Below, in pieces: positions 11,217 through 22,758 of a stretch of DNA of 64,000 bases. The stretch lies in NCBI GenBank assembly GCA_030568195.1, contig JAJLTO010000008.1, forward strand, positions 1 through 64,000, in the 5' to 3' direction. A program made the translations under genes and the position numbers. The DNA is from Dipodascopsis uninucleata var. uninucleata (taxonomy: Eukaryota; Ascomycota; Lipomycetes; Lipomycetales; Lipomycetaceae). Every line of letters begins with the position of its first letter. The stretch's first letter is position 1. Under the pieces are notes generated by a model. The model was given only the letters and a program-made list of their open reading frames with translations. It was not told where the DNA came from and did no database searches.

Positions 11217-14200
11217 ATGGAGGGTTTTCGCGGAAGTTTTGAACGATCAAGCATCGAGCAGGAGCTAGATGATGAGGACGATATTAGCGTAGCTGATCGA
11301 GATGATAAACTAGGACAAGAACCTCAGACGGAAGATAGAAAGACGAACAGCAATTCTGGGGTATCTACTCATAATACAGAAAGAGCATCATCTACTATCT
11401 CAATTGACGAATCCTTAAACGACCAAAATTCGAATAATACTACCATACCGTCTATACAAAAGCGCAGACGTGTTACTAGAGCTTGTGATGAATGTAGGTG
11501 GTATTTTTAGAATTTCTGAAAATGGCTTTTTTGGCAATATAGAATGACTGGCGTTTCCTAGAGCTTGTGGAGCTGACAAGATAAAATAACGAATTCTGAC
11601 ATCTTAAAATAGGCCGACGAAAGAAAATAAAGTGCGATGGAAAGCAGCCTTGTACACACTGTACAGTATATAGCTATGGTTAGTATTCAACCTATGACAG
11701 CAGTCTGTCTGACGTAATCTTCATACTCATGCTGTTATCGTTTAGAATGTACCTATAATCAGCCTTCCAATAGAAGGAAAAATCCTACTCTGATTCATGT
11801 GAATGAGCTGGAATCCCAGCTACAGCGAGCAAATGCGGTTATTTCTACATTATTGCCTGGAGTCGACATTTTTCAGTATGGCTCGGACATGTCGCAATTT
11901 ATTTCAAATTTGAAATCCATTTGTCCGGATGCTATTAGAGAAATAACAAGGGCCACTCAACAAATTCTCAAGGAGAAACCTGACGTATCTTTTGATAACG
12001 GTTATAATATTCCAGAAACAAGTATTAGTGCTACCAATTCATCTTCTAATATAATTTCCACACCTATCGCGCCACCGATACCAGTACCTCAGAGCTCCAA
12101 GTCTGCGACACCAAGCTCCGAAGATACTAACATTGAGAGTATGGTCATATCTCTTGGAAGACTCGACGTTGACGAAACTGGCCATCTTGATTATGTTGGG
12201 CGTTCATCTGGTAGATCTTTTGCACAAATTGTACGTGCGCATTTTTTGAATAATCATCCCGATGAGATTCCTGCTGATTTGGCAATGAATGCGCAATTAC
12301 TGCATTCGTTACCAAATCCCAATACCCCATCTCCAGCTGGATATACGGATGACTCGCCTAGTGACCGTATCTATCAGTCAAATTCAGCTGTTTTCAAAAT
12401 AGTTTTGCCCCCACATGATGTTGCAAAGTATCTTGTTGATGCTGTGTTTGCGCAGTACATGACTGTTCTTCTCTTTGACCATCGCCCAAGCATCGTCGCG
12501 CGTGTGGATGCCCTTTATGCAGTTGACCCTGATGACTATGGTCCAAGAGAGTTAGGCTTCTTACCGCTTTTCTATATGCTACTAGCTGTTGGTGGTCTGA
12601 TGCTACAAGATATGAGAGAGATGAACAAGTACAAAAAGGAGGCTAATGATAGCTATAAATATTTCGTTGCAGCTCGAAAGATGGTTGATATAACTGAAGC
12701 GCGAGATGTTGAAGCTGTCGAGACTATATTGTTGATGGTTCTTTATCTTCAAAGCACTGCACGATTATCTACTTGCTATTCTTATATTGGTTTGGCTGAA
12801 AGAGCAGCATTGCGACTGGGAATGCATCGGAAAGTGTCTTATAATTTCAATCCAATAGAACAAGAAACTAGAAAAAGAGTTTTCTGGACGATTTGGAAAT
12901 TGGATATTCATATCTCAGCCATGTTGGGACTGCCTCGTTGTTTGAGTGAAGATGACATCGATCAGGAGTTCCTACTTGAGGTTGATGATGAATATATTAC
13001 TGCCAATGGTGTCCTCCCACATCCTGCGGGGCTAAGTCTTGCTTTTGCTAGCAACATGCATACTAAACTTATGATGATTGTATCAAGAATAGTGGAACAG
13101 GTATATCCAATAAAGGCATCGGGAAGTGAAGAAAATGACGGAGCAAAGTATGTGAGCTTTGCTAAGATAATGGAATTGGAGAATGAACTTCAGCTATGGG
13201 CTGATAGTCTGCCATTAGAACTACGACCTGGTCTTGAACCACCAGCAAAATGGATACAGCTTAATCGCACGCTTAATATAGCACTTTGCTATGCAAAGAT
13301 TATTTTATATCGTCCATTCATACATTATATTTCTCAGAAGTATCGTGGCCAATTATCAGATGAGAGGCCCTACGCGTGTGCTGCTAACTGTATATCTACC
13401 TCGAGGGTTGTCATTCATGTAGCTGACGACTTGTTCAGACGTGATCTTCTTCGAAGTTCGCATCTCTTTGCGATATACACAATATTTTTTGCAACTGCGG
13501 TTCTTTTGTATTATATTTATGAAAATCCCTATAGTCCACATATACATGAATTTATCCGTGACGTGGAGCTTGGAAAAGACATCATGAACAATCTGAAGAC
13601 GAGAGGTGCTGCTTCGGCTAGGATTTATATTATTATAAATGGACTGTTTGACCTCTTGAAGAAGCGATTATCTTCTGTGTCCAAGAGGCCGCACAAAACT
13701 TCTAACGAAGACATGAAACGAAAGAGAAGTAATACTGACATTCAGCGTTCTGACTTCCTAGAAAGCTTTAACCTCTCTGACTTTAACTCTGAGACAGGTT
13801 CTACATCTCAGCTCTCAGAAATAAATTTCAATCCCGGCGTTGTTAAGACAGAATCAACCAACTCCTTATTTAATTTAGGTACAATAACTTCGCAAAGTGG
13901 TGCGTCAGAAGTAGGTAGTGTATCTAACTCTGGTGATAATATGATGCATTATCATTCTGGCCCGATGGACAATTTCGAAGCACAGCTGTTCGGAAGATTT
14001 TTACCTCCATATATGTATGAGGCACGAAACAACAATTCCTCGACTATAGATATGCCTTATGTGCCAAATTTAAATACAAATGAGATTCGAAATGGAAATA
14101 ACTTTCAGAGCATAAATAATGATGCGGTTCCCGACCAGCAAAATATTTCACAGTCAATGGCAGAAGTGCCTACAAGTTTTCAACGGGATTCTCTATCTTC

Positions 14201-14384
14201 AAATATGGGAACTGAGAGTACTAATATCAATAGTACAGCCTCTCCTGATATCACGGGTTTTGAAGACCAAATCACGCCTGATGGAGGCGCAGATATGTTC
14301 TTAGGTGCTTTACCTAGTGAATGGGAGAACCTGTTAGCGCAGAACCCGGAGCTTTCGGGTATTAAAAATTTTATGATTCAGTAA
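11217..14384 (+). CDS. Zn2Cys6 fungal-specific transcription factor
   Basis: Three exons (11217-11493, 11613-11678, 11746-14384) give about 993 aa. The zinc cluster is split by both introns: RRRVTRACDE|CRRRKIKCDGKQPCTHCTVYSY|ECTYNQ, with six cysteines in the C-X2-C-X6-C-X6-C-X2-C-X7-C pattern at about residues 89-116. A following basic and coiled segment (NELESQLQRANAVI) probably mediates dimerisation. The middle holds a fungal_trans regulatory region (about residues 300-630, with YIGLAERAALRLGMHRK and ETRKRVFWTIWKLDIHISAMLGLPRCL). The C-terminus (about 720-993) is rich in Asn, Ser, Asp and Glu and may activate transcription. The N-terminus is acidic. It resembles proteins annotated as xylanolytic-activator-like, but I cannot assign a regulon. 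Its stop lies 65 bp from the convergent RTT106 stop. Confidence 0.92.
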
Positions 14385-14449
14385 ATCGGTCTGTATAATG
14401 TATTATAATATTCGAATTCACATGCTTGATACTAGTGGTCACCTAAGGT

Positions 14450-15814
14450 TCATGATGACTCAGACCCAGCATCCGAATCTTCGTTAGGTGACGGTGAACC
14501 GCCGTCATCAAGTTCTGGAGGCTCGAAATTGTCATCATCACTATCATCGTCAGTGTCGTCACCAGAAGCCCCATCTTCATTGTCTCCATTCACTCCGTCT
14601 CCATTACTGAACGTGCTGTCATCTTCATCGTCGCTGTCCATTCCTTCAAACTCTCTGCGTGCACGTTCCAAGTCACCGGTCGGAACAGAGTTTGCGGATG
14701 GCGGTGCAGCAGCTCTCTCAGCAGCAAGTGAAGCGTCGGCCACTCTCCATTGTCTAACGTAATTGTCAATTTGTGGATAATACTTCTGATCTATTAAACT
14801 AAACTCTACAGGCTTCGGTGACGCAGATGTCGATATTGTTAAATTAAATGTAAGTCGCGTTATATCGGAGTATGCAATTTCTTCTAGTTGCAGGCGCGAT
14901 ACAAACCATATGGGCTTCTTAAAACCAAAGATAATTCCAGTTGATGAAAAGAATAAAAATCCGTCTTGAGTTCCTCTATATGCAGGAACGGCAAATATAG
15001 AGCTGTCGTCAAATCTTCGCACACCTGCTCTATTAAAGACATCGAGTAATGCGTCAGTATCTGCCTGGTTGACGGGACTTATGAACACCATAGCATTTGG
15101 TCTAGCATGATCGTCTGAGGTAGGTAACACTACTATCGAAGGCTTCGCAGGCGGGGGTGCGCATGTGAGATTGGCAATCATTTCAATATCATCGTTGAAC
15201 GACATGTTCACAATTGCATCGCCAATTGACGTATCGGGCGTTGGCAGTGCCACAATGCGGTCTCGAAAAGTAAGTATAGTCAGCTTTTTGCGTACAGGTG
15301 TCACAAAGGATACCCCTTGTATGGACAATTCTGGTTCATTGTGGTTGTTCTTATCTTGATCCAGTCGCTGCCGTTTTGCAAGCTGGACATCATTGGCAGT
15401 ATCAGTGTCATTTATTTCATTTTTTCTGCGGTTCACTGGCACATTGTTTAATATACTCGGATTTTTTTGACTTGACAATAATGTTTTCCTCTCATGGTCT
15501 ATCACTGCGTGAAATAGTGGAATTGCGTCGTGATGGATATCTGTTGTAAAACGTAAACCAGATGGCATCAAAAGTCAGTAAACAAGTCCCACGCTCAGCA
15601 CTCATACTTTTAGTGCTCCATAGCCAAACATAACCCTAACTAGATAGATATACTTCGTAAAATTGTTTCGCTTGTTTGGTATGTTTTGTCACGTGATAAT
15701 ATTCGCAGTGTGCGATTTATAGTAGAAATTAGACGAACCTGTGTACTTTTTGAGAGCACTCTGTAAGGCAGGATCATCCAGAAATTCGTTAAGTAGTTTA
15801 GCAGACTCGTCCAT
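14450..15814 (-). CDS. RTT106: Histone H3-H4 chaperone Rtt106
   Basis: Two exons on the minus strand (15814-15739 and 15540-14450) give about 388 aa. The N-terminus (MDESAKLLNEFLDDPALQSAL) forms a short helical segment encoded by the first exon. The double PH-like Rtt106 domain follows, with the signature DGFLFFSSTGIIFGFKKPIWFV and then LEEIAYSDITRLTFNLTI (about residues 235-290). The C-terminus from about residue 320 is strongly acidic (DSDDEDDS...DDTDDDSDDD), as is usual for this family. Rtt106 binds newly made H3-H4, favours H3K56-acetylated histone, and deposits it behind replication forks and at silent or regulated promoters. The intron has a non-standard GTTCGT donor but a clear CTGAC branch site and CAG acceptor; the junction KKYT-DIHHDA keeps the frame. 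Confidence 0.92.
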
Positions 15815-17106
15815 ATTTTCAGTTTTTAGTGCTGACACGGCACTTCTAGACCAGTTAACAAAAAATTTTCAGATGTGCCGCTCGGACGTGCATAAGGATG
15901 GATGGCAACTAAGATGATTAGATTTGCTTTTATTAACGATAAAGAGTCAAGGGATTGATTTTGTGAGTAGGACTAGATTTTCGCGAGCGAAAGAAAAAGG
16001 GAAAAAAATTAAGAGAAAAGAAATAACCATGAGAGGCGATAATTTGATACAATGGAGAGTGATGAAATGTAGTAACGGGCGAAACCAAAATTTACTCTTG
16101 TCTTTCTCTCTCACGCTACCACGTAAAAAGGATAAACGATAAACTACACGGATCTGGCCAAATACTTCTCTTCAGATAACCAAAATAACCAAGCTATCCA
16201 AGGCAATGGCTATTTTACTGACTGCCGAGTAGAACAAAAATAAGAGGTAAAAAGATGAACAAAATAAAATAAAATAAGATACGCTTTCGTTCTGTCACTA
16301 TCACGTCTGCGACCTGGGAGCTCAGCGCCTTTATCCACTCACTGGCCTATGGGAATTGTCATTCTCGCAGCTATCAGATAATCACGTGCCAAACTACCAT
16401 ATCCTTGTCTAGGATGAAGGTGGAGGAAGGTGACAAAAACACGTGATATTATGAGTAATCCGGATAAGGTCGCTTTCTGAATTTGGAAGTCGCTGCTTGT
16501 CTCTAAGAGGCACAATAAACACATAATGGAGCAAGCCAGGGAGGCGGCAGCAAACAGAAAAGGGGTTTAAGTTTACGACAACAGCAGCACTAAGGCGACA
16601 GGTAAAATTTAAGGTAGTTTACGTTTGATGGATGCATATGTAATACCGCATAGCAGATGTTAGTAGTGCTGTACAAGAAAGAAAGGCAGCTCAGCTTTGT
16701 GGCCGTGAGAGAGTGTTGTTGGAGCTGGCAAATATAGAATTTGTAAATTGATCAGAGTTCTCTGGGAACTAAATTCTCAGGAAATTTTTTCTAACAGCAA
16801 TAATAGTCGCCGAACGAGGATAGTATTCGTATAGCTGAGTTATACGATAAGCATAAGAACGGCATAAGAACGGCGTTCCATTCGCCGCTACCTTTCCTGC
16901 TGTAGACGATCGTTCCCTCGTGTGTGTGCAGTGCCTTATTTTGCGCAGTCAGCAGAAAGAATCCCGGAGGATCACAAACAAATCGAATGCGAAATAGCCT
17001 ATCGAGGCGTGGAATTGGCAAATCTAAGAACACAGCTGCAGTTAACTCACTTGGCACAGTACGCATTTGTTTTTGATAATATTACTCGTTTTTGGGAAGC
17101 AGAGAC
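15815..17106. promoter_or_regulatory. Divergent promoter region RTT106/MRL1
   Basis: About 1.3 kb without a convincing gene. It contains a perfect tandem duplication of the 11-mer GCATAAGAACG (16851-16861 and 16862-16872). An ATG at 16526 opens a 14-codon frame that could be a uORF if transcription of MRL1 starts far upstream. Open frames on either strand near 16791-17125 overlap each other and lack motifs. Confidence 0.4.
16851..16872. repeat. Tandem 11-bp duplication
   Basis: GCATAAGAACG is present in two adjacent perfect copies upstream of MRL1; it may be a doubled factor-binding site or a replication slip. Confidence 0.8.
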
Positions 17107-18163
17107 ATGGTTCTGTCACGACTGATTCGATCCTGGTCATCTTTTATGTGGATGGCCATAATAATGGGTGCGGTGACATCCAAGACCATCGCCCTTGCAG
17201 CCGAACAGAAGTACGGCCATAGTAGCGGTAGCAAGAAAGACGCAAGTTCCGGAGGGCAACAAGTCCAAGATACCGCGAAAGAGATCATGAGCTGCACAGC
17301 AGTGAATCCGGTCAGCGGCGCATACTTTGACCTTAGTGATCTGACCCGATTAGCTACGAATGACGAGTAAGTAGCGTTGAGCAGCTTTCTGAGATTATTT
17401 TTGAGGTAGAAGCGAGCCTATTGTTTGAATGAAGTGTTTTAAGAAGTTTCTATCCTTACATGACGAGCCGAATTCGAGCCTGCTACAATTACTGGATCGC
17501 TATATGGCGTCCACCTGCAATGATCTACTTAGTAAGATCTATTACAGCTTTTTGCTAACTAACATTGTTTACTGCTATAGGTCGGATTTCCATATTAGAG
17601 GCCATGATTATGGTCAAAATTTTACGCTTAACCTTTGTGCGCCTGTCATCTCTACACCTCAGAATGTTCTTGACGTTGAAAATTCTGTTAATGTGTCCGC
17701 ATATTACACTACAGAAAAAGGCCAGATCGTGTCTATTGGCCAGGCGAATGACCGCCCAATGTTTAGAGGGCGCAAACTGGTGTTAGAATATACAGACGGA
17801 TCACCATGTCCAACAGCCCCTAATCTGCGCAGATCAACGCTGATAACTCTGAGTTGCGACCGAGAACTATTACAGACAATTGCCTTCTCTTTTGTCGGTC
17901 AGTTGCACGAGTGTGCATACTTTTTTGAGGCCAGAACGCCTCATGCTTGTCCTAAAGCAGGCTCGTCGTCCAATGGTCCAGACACACTTGGTCCGTTTGC
18001 GATGTTCGCGGTGATTTCTTTCGTCATGGCATCAGTTTATGTGCTAGTTATATCACGACGTCGAGTACCATACATTCACGCCTGCTTAAACGGATCGCTT
18101 TCGCTGATTTCACATCGTACCTCCAAGCCTACCTCGTCTTCTGACGATATAAGAAAATTCTAA
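17107..18163 (+). CDS. MRL1: Mrl1-like receptor with mannose-6-phosphate receptor homology domain
   Basis: Two exons (17107-17366 and 17581-18163) give about 280 aa. A hydrophobic signal or anchor lies at residues 10-30. An MRH domain covers about residues 60-215: SCTAVNPVSGAYFDLSDLTRL, then after the intron FHIRGHDYGQNFTLNLCAPV, GRKLVLEYTDGSPCP, TLITLSCDRE, and ECAYFFEARTPHACP. The paired cysteines and the GR.LVL.YTDG and FE.RT..AC blocks are typical. A second membrane helix lies at about 228-248 (FAMFAVISFVMASVYVLVI), followed by a short cytosolic tail. Yeast Mrl1 helps sort and mature vacuolar hydrolases between Golgi and endosome. Atg27 has a similar build, but the TLGPF...membrane segment layout fits Mrl1 better. 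The intron has a GCTAACTAAC branch region. Start chosen at the first ATG giving a signal sequence. Confidence 0.82.
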
Positions 18164-19042
18164 ATTGTGAGCAATCTCCACAATTATATAGCATTATCAT
18201 AAATTCTTGTTTATCAGGAATATTCATCAACCATAGTATCAATAGACATTTTACATCATTTCCTTCACACTAGGGCTTTTTTTAGTTGTAAAAAAAAATT
18301 TTTGAATACATTGATTCAGTCTGGGTCTGTCTCTTATTAGTTTAGTCTAATGATTTTTATTTATTAAAGCCTATCTTTGAACCGTATCGCCATCATTTTT
18401 TTTTGTTTTTATTTTGTCAAGGCCACACTTCTTTTGTATTCCAGTGATACGTATCAACCTGGATGGTGCAGTATATCTACTCACCTTCGCCCTAGTATAT
18501 CATTAAAAAATTTCTGTCACTTTCAGAGCGTTAAGGGATCCTATTATCTAATAGAGTTAATACATGCAATTAGTATTCTTTGATGGCACTAAGCAAGTTT
18601 TTATGCACCGGTCTTAGACCTAAATTGCGCCGCGCCATTAGGGCTGTAAGTCAAATTAAAGGGTAAACTACGGATAAGTTCTCAAAATTTAAATCATCTA
18701 AAACTAATTTTAAAAACGCAGTCACACACCTGGGTCGGGTTTAATAGTGTTGTTTTTACTGATTTGGGCGTACTTATGTCGTTTAGCTCTACTCTCTTCA
18801 CACTTTCAGAGTCGGGTCAAACTTTTAGCGCATTACAGCGATTGATTTCTCGTTATTAACGTACATCAATCACCTGTTTGCTAGAACTTACTATATAGTC
18901 TTACTTTTCACGGGTACAGTAATTTGTCTACCCACTGTATTGTTTTTGTTTTACCTTTCTCTGTACTAAGAAAAAAATTTTCTCCCAATCAGCCATTTCT
19001 CTCGAAATAACCGTGTCGGTTTCGTTGTACGTGGCAAAGCCA

Positions 19043-19050
19043 TATAAAAA
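19043..19050 (+). promoter_or_regulatory. TATA box of TEF1
   Basis: The sequence TATAAAAA lies 130 bp before the TEF1 ATG and about 20 bp before a long pyrimidine tract, the classic arrangement of highly expressed fungal genes. The role is inferred from position. Confidence 0.6.
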
Positions 19051-19069
19051 TCATAGCCCGCTCAAATAA

Positions 19070-19105
19070 TTTTTTCCTTTTCTTCTTTCTTTCTTCGTCT
19101 ACTCA
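19070..19105 (+). promoter_or_regulatory. Pyrimidine tract near TEF1 transcription start
   Basis: A run of T and C (TTTTTCCTTTTCTTCTTTCT and onward) followed by ACTCACACCC precedes the start codon by about 75 bp. Such CT blocks mark transcription start zones in strongly expressed fungal genes. Confidence 0.5.
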
Positions 19106-19179
19106 CACCCGAAATCATTGCATTTCCATCTGAGTATCTTGATATTATTTAAATAATCTAATAATCACAATCTATCAAA

Positions 19180-20719
19180 ATGGTAAGTAGTATTAATGTG
19201 CTTCGTAGTTTGATCTTGCGTGGTTTGATGTTATTATCATATTTTCTTGTACAGAGAAAAATTTCTCTGAGAGGATATTTTTATGATACTCGTCTTTTTT
19301 TGGAGTCTCTTCTCTAACTGTTTATTTTAATCAATATAGGGAAAAGAGAAGACTCATGTTAACGTTGTCGTTATCGGCCACGTCGATTCTGGCAAGTCTA
19401 CCACTACTGGTCACTTGATTTACAAGTGCGGTGGTATTGATAAGCGTACTATCGAGAAGTTCGAGAAGGAAGCTGCTGAACTCGGTAAGGGTTCTTTCAA
19501 GTACGCTTGGGTTCTTGACAAGCTTAAGGCTGAACGTGAGCGTGGTATCACTATTGATATTGCTCTCTGGAAGTTTGAGACTCCTAAGTATTATGTCACC
19601 GTTATTGATGCCCCTGGTCATCGTGATTTCATTAAGAACATGATTACTGGTACCTCCCAGGCTGACTGTGCTATTCTTATCATTGCTGCTGGTACTGGTG
19701 AGTTTGAGGCCGGTATCTCCAAGGATGGTCAGACTCGTGAGCACGCTCTCCTTGCTTACACTCTTGGTGTTAGACAACTTATTGTTGCTATCAACAAGAT
19801 GGATACCACTAAGTGGTCTGAGGCTCGTTACGATGAGATCGTTAAGGAGACCTCTAACTTCATCAAGAAGGTTGGTTTCAACCCTAAGACTGTTCCTTTC
19901 GTTCCTATCTCTGGATGGAATGGTGACAACATGATTGAGGCTTCTACCAACTGCCCATGGTATAAGGGATGGCAGAAGGAGACCAAAGCTGGTGTTGTCA
20001 AGGGTAAGACCCTTCTTGAGGCTATTGATGCTATCGAGCCACCAACTCGTCCAGTTGATAAGCCACTTAGACTTCCTCTTCAGGATGTCTACAAGATTGG
20101 TGGTATTGGAACTGTTCCTGTCGGTCGTGTTGAGACTGGTGCTATCAAGGCCGGTATGGTTGTTACCTTTGCACCAGCTGGTGTCACTACTGAAGTCAAG
20201 TCTGTTGAGATGCATCACGAACAGCTTGTTGAGGGTCTTCCAGGTGACAATGTTGGATTCAACGTCAAGAACGTCTCCGTTAAGGAAATCCGACGTGGAA
20301 ATGTCTGTGGTGATTCCAAGAATGATCCACCAAAGGGCTGTGATTCTTTCGATGCTCAGGTTATTGTTCTTAACCATCCAGGTCAGATCGGTGCTGGATA
20401 CTCTCCAGTTCTTGACTGTCACACTGCTCACATTGCTTGCAAGTTCGATACTCTCATTGAGAAGATTGATCGTCGTTCTGGTAAGAAGATGGAGGACAAT
20501 CCAAAGTTCCTCAAGTCTGGTGATGCTGCCATCGTCAAGCTTGTTCCTTCCAAGCCAATGTGTGTTGAGGCTTTCACTGATTACCCACCACTTGGACGTT
20601 TCGCTGTTCGTGACATGAGACAGACTGTTGCTGTTGGTGTCATCAAGTCTGTTGTGAAGTCTGACAAGGCTGGTGCTGGTAAGGTTACCAAGGCTGCTAT
20701 TAAGGCCAATAAGAAGTAA
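19180..20719 (+). CDS. TEF1: Translation elongation factor 1-alpha (eEF1A)
   Basis: Two exons: the first is the start codon alone (19180-19182), the second runs 19340-20719, giving 460 aa. GTPase motifs are complete: GHVDSGKST (residues 14-22), DAPGH (91-95) and NKMD (153-156). The usual domains 2 and 3 follow, ending in a Lys-rich tail. eEF1A-GTP delivers aminoacyl-tRNA to the ribosome and also binds actin. Stretches such as [14 protein letters not shown] and [21 protein letters not shown] look closer to yeast than to filamentous ascomycete sequences. Codon choice is strongly biased (GGT, CTT, AAG, GTT, ATC), as expected for a very highly expressed gene, and unlike its neighbours. The intron (157 nt) directly after ATG has a GTAAGT donor. 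An AATAAA signal lies 70 bp past the stop. Confidence 0.98.
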
Positions 20720-20788
20720 GCGTCTGTATATGTATAGTTTTTATAATGAGAATATATATATGTAGATTTGTTTATTTTTAAAATGTTT

Positions 20789-20794
20789 AATAAA
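20789..20794 (+). terminator. AATAAA polyadenylation signal of TEF1
   Basis: AATAAA lies 70 bp after the TEF1 stop codon in an AT-rich 3' flank, before the convergent NSE3 stop at 20890. Confidence 0.5.
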
Positions 20795-20889
20795 GTTATA
20801 TTTTAAAATCTCGCTTTGTTTTGCTCCTCAAACCCTGTGTATCTTATTTATGGGTAAAATATATACAGAATTTTTTATGTATGGTTTTA

Positions 20890-22318
20890 TCATATCGTAA
20901 GTTCATCTTGTTCATTCTCGTTATCTGATTGTGAGTTAGTGATTGAATCCTCTGACTCATCTTCAGTGTCGGCGTCATCGCTATTGTCCGATTCGTCTGA
21001 ACTGTTACTGTTATTTGTGTCGCGTATTCCAGTACCTGATTGACCTACTGTAGGAAGTAAACTGTCCGAAATATGATCATTATTAATAGCAGACTCTTCG
21101 ACTGATTTATGTGCTGATTCTTGTATTGCCTTCATAATACGGTTTTCAAAATTATCTGGTTTCTTATCGCCGTAGGTTCGTGCAACGAATTGTACAATTA
21201 TATCTTCTGATAGCTCAGTTCTTGCCCGTGGGCCAATCGTGTACGTCCAAACAGTATTACTATCCAATCCATCATCATCTTTAATTTTTTCAAGATATAG
21301 CTGCTTGACCATTGAAGTTAAAAGTTGTTCAAGCGTTTGATCTTCATATGGCGTCCTGTTGCTGATTCTCAATTCTTTTAAATATTTTTTCAACTGAGCT
21401 TCATGAATATATCCGCCATTGAGATAAATTATCGAACATAGAGCTGTTACAATACCCGAATATATAATTGATTCAAGTCGACTAGGCACTAAACAAGATA
21501 TACTCCTGTATTCAGGTGCAAGACAGCTCGCGACAATATATGATTTATTGTAAGAATTGTGTATAAGCTTCTTTGTCTTGCGATTCATCGCAACTTTACG
21601 CTTCTTGTTAGAGTTAGGAGCCGCTGAGCGAGAGGGTAGTTCAACCATTGTCAATCCGCATATCGTCTGTAGGAGCTGTTGAGCTTTATTGAATACTACA
21701 TTGAACCGCCGTTTGTGCGTATTCTCTAGAACTATATAAATGATTCGACGCTACATTAATATGGTAAAACTAGAAAAAGCGAATTATGGGATCGGTCTTA
21801 CCTTTTTCATGAATTGTCTGTCTTCTCAAAGCTCCCCGAGATTGCTCTGCTGCCAATACCATGAATACTAGTTTTTTCGCCATTCTCGTTACAACTTCAT
21901 CTTCTTCGCGATCTCTGTCCAATAAATTCTCATCCTCTTGGATGCTTCCTGCTCGGTCACTATCTCCGCCTTCAGCTACTTCGGCATCACGGTCTAATGT
22001 CCGGTTTTGTTTGTGGTAGCCTCTTGCACCATATGTTGTTATATTCTGTCTATTGCGATTTCTCAGGCCACTTTCATGCAACTGGTTCGAAGCATCATTT
22101 TCTATGCCATCATCATCTTTTTCTCCTTCGTCTTGTTCTTCGTCATCGTCGTTGTCCTGCTCCTCAGCCGACGCTAAATCTGCCTCATCGTCTACTAATA
22201 ATCTCTTTCGGCTCCTACTATTTTGTTCTACTATTAGACGACGCTTACCAGTACGTTTATTCCCACTATCCACTTGTGGGCCCACCCCAGTTGACTTAGC
22301 CGATCGTCTACTAGACAT
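20890..22318 (-). CDS. NSE3: Smc5-Smc6 complex subunit Nse3 (MAGE domain)
   Basis: Two exons on the minus strand (22318-21802 and 21731-20890) give about 452 aa. A basic then acidic low-complexity N-terminus (about 1-140) precedes a MAGE homology domain (about 145-365). The intron falls inside this domain; the two sides join as MAKKLVFMVLAAEQSRGALRR...HEKVLENTHKRRFNVVFNKAQ, giving continuous winged-helix sequence. Later parts include ILYSG-like IIYSGIVTALCSIIYLNGGYIHE and EQLLTSMVKQLYLEKIKDDD, ending VWTYTIGPRAR. The C-terminus is Ser/Asp/Glu-rich. Nse3 pairs with the RING protein Nse1 and the kleisin Nse4 to help Smc5/6 load on DNA during replication and repair. It is divergent from the F-BAR gene. 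Confidence 0.88.
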
Positions 22319-22758
22319 TTCTAAGAATGAATTCCCTTCTCGCTAATTCGCGTAACACTTAAAACAATGGATCGTGGATAATTGCGATAAACCAATTTCA
22401 CGACGCGTTGAGCATGAAATGCGGCGTCGTCAGGGTAAATATATTTGGGTTGTCCTGACAACATTTATGTTTACAAAAAGAGGTTGTCAAAAAGGATTCA
22501 ATCAGCAGAAGTCAGCGCTACTTGACAGTAGCTATCAATTGTGGTTCAAAGCCAGAAAAACAGTTTTTTTTCTGTCTTTCTTACCTGCTAAGGACTTCTG
22601 AAGCTTTATATGATATAGTCAACAGTTGACTTTTTTGGAATTTTTGGAATTTTTGGAACTCTTGGGAAAATCATACTGCTCAACATCTACCGTCTTAATC
22701 TGCGATAATAGAGTGCAAGAATATATACTTATAAAGCAAGCGAAAGATTCAGGAAAAC
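22319..22758. promoter_or_regulatory. Divergent promoter region NSE3/F-BAR gene
   Basis: 440 bp between two start codons. It contains three perfect tandem copies of the 9-mer TTTTTGGAA at 22632-22658. A 75-codon plus-strand frame at 22374-22601 has no motif and is regarded as chance. Confidence 0.45.
22632..22658. repeat. Three tandem copies of TTTTTGGAA
   Basis: Perfect 9-bp tandem repeat in the shared NSE3/F-BAR promoter region, about 100 bp before the F-BAR start codon. Confidence 0.85.

Larger units (their letters stand above)
18164..19179 (+). promoter_or_regulatory. TEF1 upstream region
   Basis: About 1 kb between MRL1 and the elongation factor start codon. It holds the 3' UTR of MRL1 and what should be a strong promoter. 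Two related words, CTGGGTCGGGTTT (near 18730) and AGAGTCGGGTCAAAC (near 18810), share GTCGGGT and may be binding sites of a growth-related activator, which is inference. A TATA box and pyrimidine tract close to the gene are listed separately. Confidence 0.45.

Noticed and set aside
17107-18163. Atg27 for the MRH-domain protein
   Set aside because: The architecture is shared, but the DYG.NFTLN.C and GRKLVLEYTDGSPC spacing and the short tail fit Mrl1 better; kept only as an alternative.
19183-19339. snoRNA inside the TEF1 intron
   Set aside because: A TTGATGT and a CTGA occur, but there is no proper C/D box pairing or terminal stem.
19331-20431. 366-codon open frame antisense to TEF1
   Set aside because: It mirrors the strong codon bias of eEF1A on the other strand; its Asn/Ser/Leu-rich product has no family features.
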